Positions 46,439 through 55,267 of a DNA stretch of 64,000 nucleotides are shown in pieces. Where the stretch lies: positions 16,488,403 to 16,552,402 of the forward strand of contig NC_079898.1 of NCBI RefSeq assembly GCF_024868665.1, given 5' to 3'. Source of the stretch: Triplophysa rosa (taxonomy: Eukaryota > Chordata > Actinopteri > Cypriniformes > Nemacheilidae). Within the stretch, counting starts at the first letter, position 1; each line of letters begins with the position of its first letter. Below the pieces are notes generated by a model. That model was not told where the DNA came from, did not search any database, and saw nothing but the letters and a program-made list of their open reading frames with translations. A program made the position numbers and the translations under genes.

Positions 46439-47952
46439 CATTTTTCTCAGTAAATATATATCTCAAGGTGCTGTTGACGTGAAATTTTCACCAGATGTCG
46501 TTAACAGCCCAAATAATCAATACATACAAAGAAAACAAAACAAATAAGTTCACAAATTAAGTTTTATGTAATAAAATAGAATGACACAGGGGAAAAGTAT
46601 TGAACACGCTTACTGAAATTTATTTAATACTTCGTACTAAAGCCTTTGTTGGTAATGACAGCTTCAAGACGCCTCCTGTATGGAGAAATTAGTCGCATGC
46701 ATTGCTCAGGTGTGATTTTGGCCCATTCTTCCACACAAAATTCTTCTATGAACTCTGATCTTTAGTTCTTCCCATAGATTTTCTATTGGATTCAAGTCAG
46801 GTGATTGGCTGGGCCATTCTAGCAGCTTTATTCTGTTTCCCTGAAACCAATTGAGAGTTTTCTTGGCTGTGTGTTTGGGATCATTGTCTTGCTGAAATGT
46901 CCACCCTCGTTTCATCTTCATTATTCTGGTAGATGGCAGCAGATTTTTATCAAGAATGTCTCTGTACATTTGTCCATTCATCCTTCCTTCGATTATATAA
47001 AGTTTGCCAGTTCCGTATGCTGAAAAACAGCCGCACACCATGATGTTCCCACCTCCAAACTTCACTGTTGGTATGGTGTTTTTGGGGTGATGTGCAGTGC
47101 CATTTGACCTCCGAACATGGTGTGCATTATGGCATCCAAAGAGTTCAATTTTGGTCTCATCTGACCAGACTATATTCTCCCAGTATTTCACAGGCTTGTC
47201 TACATGTTGTGCAGCAAACTTTAAACGAGCTTTAACATGTTTTTTCTTCAGCAATGGAGTCTTACGTGGTGAGCCTGCATACAGGCCACTGCGGTTGAGT
47301 GCGTTACTTATTGTTTTCTTTTAAACAATTGTACCTGTTAATTCCAGGTCTTTCTGAAGTTCTCCACAAGTGGTCCTTGGCTCTTGGACCACGCTTCTGA
47401 TTATTCTTTTTACTCCTCTGTCAGAAATCTTGTGAGGAGCACCTGGTCGTGGTTGGTTTATGGTGAAATGATGTTCTTTCCACTTCCGGATTATGGCCCC
47501 AACAGTGCTCACTGGAAAATTCAGAAGTGTAGAAATCCTTCTATAACCAATGCCATCAGTATGTTCCACAACAATAAGGTTGCGAAGGTCTTGAGAGCGC
47601 TCTTTGATTTTACCCATTATGAGACGACACCTTGGTAATGAAACACCCTTTTATATGCCATCAGTTGGGGCTGAACCAGCTGATGTTAATTTCCATTGAC
47701 AAGGGGCAGGATTGCTTTCTAATTACTGATAGATTTCAGCTGGTGTCTTGGCTTTCCATGCCTTTTTGCACCTCCCGTTCTTCATGTGTTCAAAACTTTT
47801 TCCGTCTCATTCCATTTTATTATACATAACTTAATTTCTGAATTTATTTGTTTAGTTTTCTTTGTATGTATTGATTATTTGGATTGTAACCGAAATCTGG
47901 TGAAAATTTCATTTCAACAGCACCTTGAGAAATATATTTACTGAGAAAAATG
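46439..47952 (-). mobile_element. Tc1-like transposon, copy 2 (about 1.5 kb)
   Basis: Terminal inverted repeats of about 168 bp (46439-46607 and 47786-47952) enclose a decayed transposase on the minus strand. The arms match through 'ctcaaggtgctgttga', 'gaaattttcaccagat' and 'aatcaatacatacaaag'. Both arms extend to CATTTTTCTCAGTAAA, so the match runs a few bases beyond the usual CAGT start, and no TA duplication is evident. It belongs to a different Tc1 family from copy 1. Confidence 0.93.
46624..47617 (-). pseudogene. Tc1-like transposase with stop and deletion
   Basis: The frame starts MGKIKERSQDLRNLIVVEHT at 47617. A TAA at 47321-47323 replaces codon 99. The same frame resumes with [20 protein letters not shown] and keeps the catalytic residues D153 (WSDETK), D244 (QQDNDPKH) and E279 (NPIENLW), with 34 residues between the last two. 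Soon after, near 46735-46745, the frame shifts. The correct C-terminus ([14 protein letters not shown], ending GFSTKY) is found in another frame and stops at 46624-46626. The total of 994 bases is 29 short of a 341-codon frame, so a 29-nt deletion explains the shift. The 46706 stop in the uncorrected frame is an artefact of that shift. The element is dead. Confidence 0.95.
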
Positions 47953-48307
47953 AATTTGAATGAAATTTTTTAATGAATTTTCTATAAAAAACATTTCATT
48001 TTTATTTAAATGGGATTACTTTAAAGCAACAATGAGCCGTTTTTCGACCTTAAAATAATCTCTCTAAAATTATTTTAGTGGTGGGACAACTCTTAACTGG
48101 ACGAATTTTACTGCCACTGCTACCTAAGCAGCCCTCTATCAGATGAAATCACACTTGTAACTTTGGTATGCGGGTAGGTTCACAAGCCCCGCCCATCACC
48201 TGCTTTACGGCTTACGTCACGTTTTACTCATAGCCTGGGTGAAGTTAGCCAACATCTAACAATAGGACGAGACCATCTAGTTCAACGCAAGTCTCCAAAC
48301 CATCACC

Positions 48308-48494
48308 ATGGCAAAGCTTGCAAAAAATCAAAGAGGGTTTTGTCGGAGGAAGCGAAGAAAAGAAAGAGAGAGACTGATCGGACACTAGCCCGATCACAAA
48401 TCAAAATCGGACGGGCTTACACTCTGTGGCGCGAGCTGAAAGAGGCAACGGGTTGCAAAACTGATGGAGACGAAGCGGTCCTGCTACTGGATTT
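48308..48494 (+). pseudogene. Decayed N-terminal exon inside the TTAA element
   Basis: CCATGG context at 48308 opens MAKLAKNQR. A shift of frame then gives a lysine/arginine-rich stretch (KKRKRETDRTLARSQ) and LWRELKEATGCKTDGDEA, leading to a consensus donor (GATTT|gtaagt) at 48495. The W-R-E-L-K...G-K-T-D...LLLD pattern recurs, from memory, in many predicted cyprinid proteins, but I cannot assign it to a named domain. The ATG frame stops early (TAG near 48386), so a frameshift lies near 48330. Confidence 0.45.
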
Positions 48495-48830
48495 GTAAGT
48501 GTTATATGTACATTTTTCTTACACTCCTGTACTTTTAAGCTTATTTGTTATTAGGATGTGTTCAGGTTGTTCATTGGCGCACCACCGGTTCAAAATTTAT
48601 AACCGTAAGGTAGCCGAGAGATATTTTGTTGCCCCGGTGTCGATAGCTAGCATGTTGTTTCTCATCACGAATTTGTGTAATGCATGTAAACGAAGACTAC
48701 CAAACCACAATAAACATTTTGTGGTAAAAATGTGCAGATTCCGTAGTTCAGACCAGTTATGCACGTAATTGTTGAACAGTTCAGTTGTTGAGTAGGCTAA
48801 TGTTATCGTTATGTATAATTATATGCTATG

Positions 48831-49009
48831 CGCTGTTTTCATAGCGAGTTGAGTGTAGTTATTACACAAAACACAACGCCTGGTCGCGAGTGTGTTTACT
48901 GACCTCCGAAAAAATAACAACAGAAAATTACTAAAGGTTAATAAACACATTCACGTCCATGCGTTGTGTTCTGGGTAATAACTACACTCAACTCGCTATG
49001 AAAACAGCG
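48831..49009. repeat. Internal 49-bp inverted repeat
   Basis: Arms 48831-48879 and 48961-49009, for example CGCTGTTTTCATAGCGAGTT against its inverse. There are two mismatches, with an 81-base spacer. It can form a long stem. Confidence 0.9.
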
Positions 49010-49384
49010 TACATACACGAGAACAACTAACGCACGCAAAAAACTGGTCTACTGTTCTTTGTTGTCATTATAGTAGTAAATTATGGCGTAACAATACATA
49101 AAACTTTGTAATGATATCTGAAGAACATATGGTAACACGGGCTACTTTACCTGATCGGTGGACATAGTTTCAAAACGACGTCTCTGGGTACACCCGTTAC
49201 ATTAGCTTTGTAAACAAATTCACGTATATTGAGCTGACAATGGGGAAACTTTGCGAAAGTATTTACAACACACGTTTTAGACAATTGCGCTTGTCAACCA
49301 CATGGGGTAACCATACACCAAAACGGCTCGTTGTTGCTTTAAAGTTGGACTGATAGGACACATAACAAAACAGGAGACAAACAA

Positions 49385-51300
49385 ATGTTTTACATAAAGA
49401 AGACTTTATTGTTTTTTTTTACGTACATCTCTTATATTCGTAGATTCAATAATACCAGTACGTCAAAAATAATAATTATAGTTATTATATATAAAAAACT
49501 AAGCCTTAAACTACTCTTTACTTTTTAAAAACATAAAGGTCTCATATAATAATATCTGTTCTGTTTTATAATCTGTCAACAAAAATAAAAAAGATCACAG
49601 GTTAATGAGTTTATCAAGTAGCTTTGCTGTATTTAATACTGACGGTGTACAACAGATTTAATGTGTGTGATGTTGGCTGACCAAAACAACATCATGTTGA
49701 GTGAGGGATATAGGCTATGCTCTCAAAACCTCTCAAATGAATACAGTGTGTATGGTTTGCAGTCACCCAGGAGAGGTTTGATGAAATACCTGCTAAGAAG
49801 AGAGGCATGACGGCACAAATAGTCCTATGGAACAAAAGTCCAATATTGCCTCTCAGTTATGGTCCACAAACAGAGAATGTGCAGTGAGGAGCATTGCTGT
49901 CTCCACTGAACAGAGCCACTGGGCCACCGTTCAAATTGAATCCACAAACAGATGGAGAACAAAATCTCGTTTTAATGGAGAACCGTAAAATGGGTTTGGC
50001 AATTTCACAAAGCATTGAAACGGACAGGATTTGCAGAGCTTACATTAAGCTTTGTGATGGGGCCGCTTGATTTGGGCAGCACTGAGGGCAGAAACACCAG
50101 ACGCAAGACTCGACACGGCGGAAGCTTACAGCGTCTGGCTACACAAGTCCTGGACACAGCAGCAGATTTCTATGTGCTTCTTTCACACAACACAACACTG
50201 CGTCTACAGAAAGATTATTTATAGGACATTCAGAGACAGGAGGGGAGCCTCTCCTGATCCAGAGATCAGGATGCAGATTTTAAGTATAGACATCTTGAAC
50301 GTCAAATTACCGTACTTTACACATGGCCATAAGTCAACGCAGTACATAAAAGGTCATCACACAACTCGTATTGAAACTCAGGCAGTGACTGATATCAATT
50401 TAATGATATCCAATTGAAGAGCTACATAAATCAATATAGCTTAAGAAATGCTGTCCATGTTATTAGGCTTTGTTCACACTGCATCCCATTTGGGTTTAAA
50501 TCTGATATTCTACAATGGTTGCTATGGTAACGATTTAAGCATCAGCACAATCTCAAGAGACTTCCTCATACAACAAGAGCAGCTGTCAGTGTGGAAGGAG
50601 AGCAGAAAACTCCGTTTTGCTTCTGCAAAAACATCTCAAATGATGAAACGCCACCTGAAATCTATTCAAACTGAGACGCATCCAAACATTTTTTATTTCA
50701 GTCAGATTACAAACCACATGTGAATCTATTTTGAATAAAGTTTATAAACATATGAGATTAATCTGTGCTGTTTGCTGAACTACAAAAATCTACATGGATT
50801 TGAGTCACAGATTTTTGCTGCTTGCCTGAACAAAGCCTACGGTCTTACGAGACCAGTCTGATAAGAATTGTCTGCCTGTGTGTGCAAAGGTTTCTTTCGA
50901 TTGTTTGCATGTGTTTTTGTGGCGACTGTAAACAAAATGGGTACTAGCCTCTCAGTCCTGTTTCGTCTCTTTAAGTTTGAAGGAGGTAGGTCTATTTTGT
51001 TGGCAAAAGAGCAATCGTTACATATATTTCTTTTGGCAATCCTGTTATTTCCAGCGGTTTGACTCCTAAGAAATCTCTCCTTCAGGCTTTTGTTGTGCAG
51101 GGCTGTAAGTTGGATTGGTAGACCAGGAACCAGCATGGTGGGGGCGGGAGACGCTGGCTGTTGAAACATTTTGTCTTTTATTCACTCTTCATCTTCCAAC
51201 TTTTTGTCAGTCCAAGTGATATAAAAGCACAGGGACCATCTTCCATGGCCTGGTTCCCATCAACGAATTCAATCAAGGCAATGGTCAGGAGGCATTAAAA
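49385..51300 (-). other. Terminal exon and long 3' UTR of an unrecognised host gene
   Basis: On the minus strand the intron ends 'tactaaccaactgctcattttattatatag', with a textbook TACTAAC branch point about 25 bases before the acceptor, and the exon starts at 51300. Joined in phase to the exon at 53395-53452, the first codon is TTT (Phe) and the second TAA (51295-51297), so the exon is almost entirely 3' UTR. About 1.9 kb later comes AATAAA followed by GT-rich sequence. The stretch has no recognisable transposon. A 34-codon frame from about 51284 to 51182 (ending GLTKSWKMKSE) is open, but it would need a different acceptor ('gggaaccag'), which has a poor pyrimidine tract. Confidence 0.6.
49405..49410 (-). 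terminator. Polyadenylation signal AATAAA
   Basis: The minus strand reads AATAAA, followed after about 20 bases by a GT-rich element (TTGTTTGTCTCC...TTTTGTTATGTG). This is the normal layout of a vertebrate cleavage and polyadenylation site. Cleavage is expected near 49385-49395. Confidence 0.6.
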
Positions 51301-51302
51301 CT

Positions 51303-51707
51303 ATATAATAAAATGAGCAGTTGGTTAGTATGGATGAAATGGCAACAAAGCTTTTATGAACCGTTTATATTGTTTATATCTTTTCTACTGAACCTGTAAT
51401 TTAAGCTCTTACAGAAAGCTGAGTTTACAGTATTGGTTTATGTAAGCGTGTTTGTGTTTTTTGTATCATGTGTTTGTGGTAGGAATATGTGTGCACTTAG
51501 CAAACCAAGACAGCAAACCGTCTATTGCTTTCCTGCAACTTCAATTATTCTACCATTAAATTAGCTCCACCATTAAAAATGTATTTTTCCCCTCGATTCT
51601 GCAAGATGAAGTATAACCGTCAAGGGTCAGTTAACCCAACAGCCAATGAAACTGCTACATACTTAAATAATACATTAAGCCACTCCCTCTGCACTAAAAT
51701 CAAGCAG
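51303..51707. other. Intron sequence, no repeat recognised
   Basis: Part of the last intron of the minus-strand gene. It contains the TACTAAC branch point (51325-51331) near its 3' end. Confidence 0.5.
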
Positions 51708-51986
51708 CCAGAGCCATTGAGAGAGAGAGTTCTGCCAACGGAAGTCCAAAACGCTGGAGCGTCACGTGATTCACGGAGCTTTCAGATATTTCCAGGAAGT
51801 TATGTTTTCTCTTTAAATTCTTTATTTCTTTCATTTTTTTATTCATTAAATGACTTTCGTCTTTAAATGGGTTAGAAGTTTACCTCAGTTGGTCTGTTTG
51901 CAGCTCCATGTGTTACTAGTAACTTCCGGGAACTATTGAGAGCCCGTGTCACGTGATTCATGGAGCCTTCAGATAGTTCCAGGAAG

Positions 51987-52002
51987 TTATGTTTTCTCTT
52001 TA
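51987..52002. repeat. L1 target-site duplication (left copy)
   Basis: TTATGTTTTCTCTTTA, identical to 52623-52638, flanks the LINE fragment. Confidence 0.9.
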
Positions 52003-52622
52003 TTTTTTTTTAACATATCTCAACAGGTTCCACAATAGGTAATAATCATGTAAACACAGCAAACATTTTACATCCCATTTCCCCTCCCATCAGCCCATTC
52101 CCAAAAAATGAAACAAAACACAAAACAACATAAAAAATTAAAAAATAAATACATGGAAAATTAAATATAATTACATAGAATAAATAAAGAGAGAAATCCA
52201 GATCAGGTAAAGAGTATTTCCCAAGTCTATGTATACATCATGTTACTACCCTACTCCCCCAGAACTCGTTCTTGTTGTAGCATGCAACCAACATTTGTAT
52301 TGTACCTTAATAGGTTAATAAAAGGTTTCCAGACAATTTCAAAAACATTTTGTTTCTTTTTGACAATATACGTGATCTTTTCCATTGACATGTTTGACGC
52401 CATTTCTGTAACCCACTTTCCAATTCTTGGCTCATTAATATTTTTCCAATTAAGAGGAATTATACGTTTAGCTTGTAAAATACACGTCTATAAGTCTGAC
52501 TTCTTTGCTTTTTAGAAGAGGGCTGATAGGATATATACCCAGGATAAAAAGCTTAGGATCCAGCGGTAATTTCTTTGATAACATTTGGTCAATCATATCG
52601 ATAATACCTAGCCAAAAGGGTT
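52003..52622 (-). mobile_element. 5'-truncated L1-type LINE insertion with 16-bp target duplication
   Basis: On the minus strand the fragment enters inside ORF2, reads to a stop at 52251-52253, has a short A-rich 3' UTR and ends in a poly(A) tail (T-run 52003-52011 on the + strand). Identical 16-bp target duplications lie on both sides (51987-52002 and 52623-52638). The pattern of 5' truncation, poly(A) and direct repeats is standard for target-primed reverse transcription. The protein type fits the L1/Tx1 group of fish LINEs. Confidence 0.9.
52251..52620 (-). pseudogene. L1 ORF2 C-terminal fragment, frameshifted
   Basis: The frame opens PFWLGIIDMIDQMLSKKLPL and continues to DPKLFILGIYPIS. 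A frameshift occurs in 'tattttacaagc' near 52470, after which AKRIIPLNWKNINEPRIGKW follows, then MEKITY and VWKPFINLL, ending in TAG. This succession (FW..I, LDP.L.ILG, AK..I.LNWK, W...M....MEKITY, W.PF) is the C-terminal region of L1 ORF2 proteins in fish, downstream of the reverse transcriptase domain. The reverse transcriptase and endonuclease domains are missing because of 5' truncation. Confidence 0.85.
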
Positions 52623-52638
52623 TTATGTTTTCTCTTTA
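52623..52638. repeat. L1 target-site duplication (right copy)
   Basis: TTATGTTTTCTCTTTA, identical to the left copy. Confidence 0.9.
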
Positions 52639-52861
52639 AATGCTTTATTTCTTTCATTTTTTTATTCATTAAATGGCTTTCGTCTTTAAATGGGTTAGAA
52701 GTTTACCTCAGTTGGTCTGTTTAGTCACAGCTCCATGCGTTACTTGTAACTTCCGGGAACTATTGAGAGCCTCCATTGCTGTGAAAAAACTGTTGCATTG
52801 GAGTCAACGGAGTTGACGCGACTCTCTCTCTCTCAATGGCTCTGGTCTTAGCTACTGTCCT

Positions 52862-53267
52862 TTAAACGAACACTTCACCCAAAAATGAATTTACTCACCC
52901 TCAGGTTGTTCCAAATCAGTATACATTTCTTTGTTCCGATGAACACAGAGAAAGATATTTAGAAGAATGTTTATTACCAAACAGTTCTTGGCCATCATTG
53001 ACTAGGAACAAATGCTTTACAAATGTCTTTGTTCTGTTGAACACAAAAGAAGATATTTTGAAGAATGTAGGACATCAAACAGTTCTGGTGCACTTTTGAC
53101 TACCATTGCCGTTTTTCCTACTATGGTAGTCAATGGTGGCCAAAAACTGTTTGGTAACAAGCATTCTTCTAAATATCGTTCTCTGTGTTCATCGGAACGT
53201 TTGGAACAACTTGAGGGTGAGTAAATGATGACAGATTTTTTTGGGGGGAGGTGAACTGTCCCTTTAA
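52862..53267. mobile_element. TTAA-flanked MITE (copy 6)
   Basis: The left end is TTAAACGAACACTTCACCC and the right end is GGTGAACTGTCCCTTTAA. TTAA lies at 52862-52865 and 53264-53267. It is a full-length fold-back with the typical 'ctatggtagtcaatggtggcc' centre, lying in the last intron of the minus-strand gene. Confidence 0.9.
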
Positions 53268-53394
53268 TACTCAAGGTAAACAGTTAAGTGACTTTTTGAA
53301 ACAGTTATACACAAACAAAAATAGGCATGTAAAGCATGTGCTATATCTCCGTGTGAAACCCTAATACAGTAGAGGGTATAAATGAGAGCTTTAC

Positions 53395-53452
53395 CTGTCC
53401 CAAAGTTTGACACTTCTGCATGCGCTGGTACAACAGCCAGCTGATATCAGAG
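53395..53452 (-). CDS. 58-nt coding exon of an unrecognised host gene (penultimate exon)
   Basis: On the minus strand a strong acceptor (ggttttctttcttctgcag) precedes 58 bases, followed by a donor (GGACAG|gtaaag). With the first base completing a split codon, the rest reads SDISWLLYQRMQKCQTLGQ with no stop. One alternative phase is also open, and the third starts with a stop. The exon ends in phase 0, so the next exon adds TTT TAA, giving a C-terminus ...LGQF. Both splice sites are near consensus and the next exon has a perfect branch point. I do not recognise the protein. Upstream exons were not found with confidence in the window. Confidence 0.6.
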
Positions 53453-54142
53453 CTGCAGAAGAAAGAAAACCATACATTTAATGTAGTAGTTAAAATGACA
53501 ATGATATGTTACTACTATATACCAATAAAACACAGCTGAGTTTCACAGAGGAATAGTAGGCGAACTTACTGACTGAGTGATAATTATGCACTTATTTATA
53601 GAGCGGCTAATTAACCCTGTTTTACACTGCTTTTTGTGTAAACTGTGTGAGACAACCGACAATTTTCTATTATATGTGTTCTATGTCCTTCTGTTTGCAA
53701 AAATAGGCATTGTTAGGACATTTTTGTAAAAGGTAAATACAAATGCAGTGGCAAATGAAGTATAACAGCACTGTAGCAGCTTTCAATAATAAATCTGCAT
53801 TTTAATATGAATATACTTAAAAAACTTAATATAGTTTTACCAGTACTTTACTTGAGCTCATTCGGGGAACTGAACTCATAACCTTCAAGTGTTTGCATGC
53901 TCTACAAAGTACAGGCAGTGTGACAGAAAACAGGAGAATTTGTTTGTTTCAAATTATTTTTGTTGTCTATCCTGAATTTGCTAACACATTTGTGAATCTT
54001 TGGACAGTGTTTCATCATTCGCCTGATGATGTTTATTCTTTGCCTGAAGTATTGATTTAATATTCACAAATAAATGAAAGAATAAGAATTGAAATGCTGG
54101 TTTCATACCAATGCCAAAACGAGGGTATTAATTCAACACTTC
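53453..54142. other. Intron sequence
   Basis: No repeat or exon recognised. An alternative donor-like site at 53578 (minus strand) lacks a good acceptor. Confidence 0.5.
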
Positions 54143-55267
54143 TTAAAGGGATAGTTTACCCATTTACTCACCCTCAAGTTGTTCCAAATCTGTGTAAATT
54201 TTGTTGTTCTGCTGAAAACAAAGAATTTGGAAGAATTTTTGTAACCAAATAGTTCTGGGGCACTATTACCTTCCATATTAGGGAAAAAACACTACCAGGG
54301 TTTTTCCTGCATAGAGAAATTGGAGGCGGCCGCCTCCGTCAAATGTCGTGCCGCCTCAGGCTATCGCCAAAATTATGTTGCGAGTCTTCACAAGAAATGC
54401 TGCGTGCATTTAACAGACTGTCATTTGTAATTCCAGTTGCGACATTACGCCACAGTGGAGGCGCTGTTTCGTTATCAGCACACTGAGGCGCTAAAAAGAG
54501 TTGCAGAACAAGAGCCAGCCTGTGTTTCACGGCTGTTTGTTTTGCATCCAAGTACGTTTCATTTCTTGAAATGTATTAAATTAACATGACGTACATCATT
54601 GTAATGTCTTTAGCTGTGCAGTTGGATCGTTGAATCAGCGTATACTGTACACAGTGAGTTCGCCAGTATGAACGCACATTGCGTTCAGAACGACTCGCAC
54701 ACGAATGACTCATTTGAACCGATTCATTTAAACTATTGTACTTTACAGTCACTAGCGAATATAAGAGATCCTTGAATCATTTAAAGTGAACAACAGAGAA
54801 TGCAAGATGTGAATGGGCTTTGCTCATTTAGAAAGACTGGTTAATTCAGTTGGCTATTGTGGGTTGAAAAGTTAGTTGAAATGATAAAAAGCTTTATTTG
54901 ATTAAAAAAACATTTCTGTTTGGTTGAATAAAAGTAATGTTTTATATAACTTAATAATTGTCATTTTTATCTAATTTTATTAGAACTTTTAATATGTCAA
55001 ACTCAAAGTCACTTTGGTTAAGTCACTTAAAGGTACGGTAGGCCTACGTACGTGTGTGTACAAGATCAGGATGGCACCACCTCTTCCTCCATTTGAGCCA
55101 GGAAAAACCCTGACTACATTGGTAGTCAATAGTGCCCCAGAACGGTTTAGTCTTTCACATTCTCAAAATAATCTTTGTGTTCAACAGAATACACAAATAT
55201 ATAGAGTTTTGGTACATCTTGAGGGTGCATAAATGATGACAGAATTTTGGGTGAACTATCCCTTTAA
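54143..55267. mobile_element. TTAA-flanked MITE (copy 7), split by an hAT5-like element
   Basis: The left end is TTAAAGGGATAGTTTACCC and the right end is GGGTGAACTATCCCTTTAA. The left half (54143-54295) and right half (55113-55267) are the two arms of the usual fold-back, and they rejoin at 'actac' once the 817-bp insert is removed. Confidence 0.9.
54296..55112. mobile_element. 817-bp non-autonomous TIR element with ACTAC target duplication (hAT5-like)
   Basis: It begins CAGGGTTTTTCCTGCA and ends GCCAGGAAAAACCCTG, inverted repeats of about 14-15 bp of the hAT type. The flanking five bases are identical (ACTAC at 54291-54295 and 55113-55117), matching the 5-bp duplication of the hAT5 group rather than the usual eight. 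The left part is GC-rich (GAGGCGGCCGCCTC). There is no transposase frame. Confidence 0.8.

Larger units (their letters stand above)
48021..49342 (+). mobile_element. TTAA-target element (24-bp TIRs) with relic exon, Kolobok-like
   Basis: The termini TTAAAGCAACAATGAGCCG and CGGCTCGTTGTTGCTTTAA are inverted repeats of about 24 bp, with TTAA at each end. An internal inverted repeat of 49 bp with two mismatches lies at 48831-48879 and 48961-49009. A decayed exon (48308-48494) sits in the left half. The absence of any long frame shows it is non-autonomous now. TTAA plus a short exon beginning MAK, as in the THAP element at 10 kb, suggests a Kolobok-type source. This is an inference. Confidence 0.7.
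51708..52847. mobile_element. TIR element ('ccagagccattgagagagag' ends) with internal duplication and an L1 insertion
   Basis: The left end is CCAGAGCCATTGAGAGAGAG and the right end reads CTCTCTCTCAATGGCTCTGG, inverted repeats of about 23 bp, followed inward by related 'caacggaagtccaa' and 'caacggagttgac' words. The interior holds a tandem duplication: unit one 51761-51943; unit two 51949-52002 continuing at 52639-52771. Unit two is split by the L1 fragment. Without the insertion the repeat is about 0.5 kb. No target duplication was identified. Confidence 0.7.
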
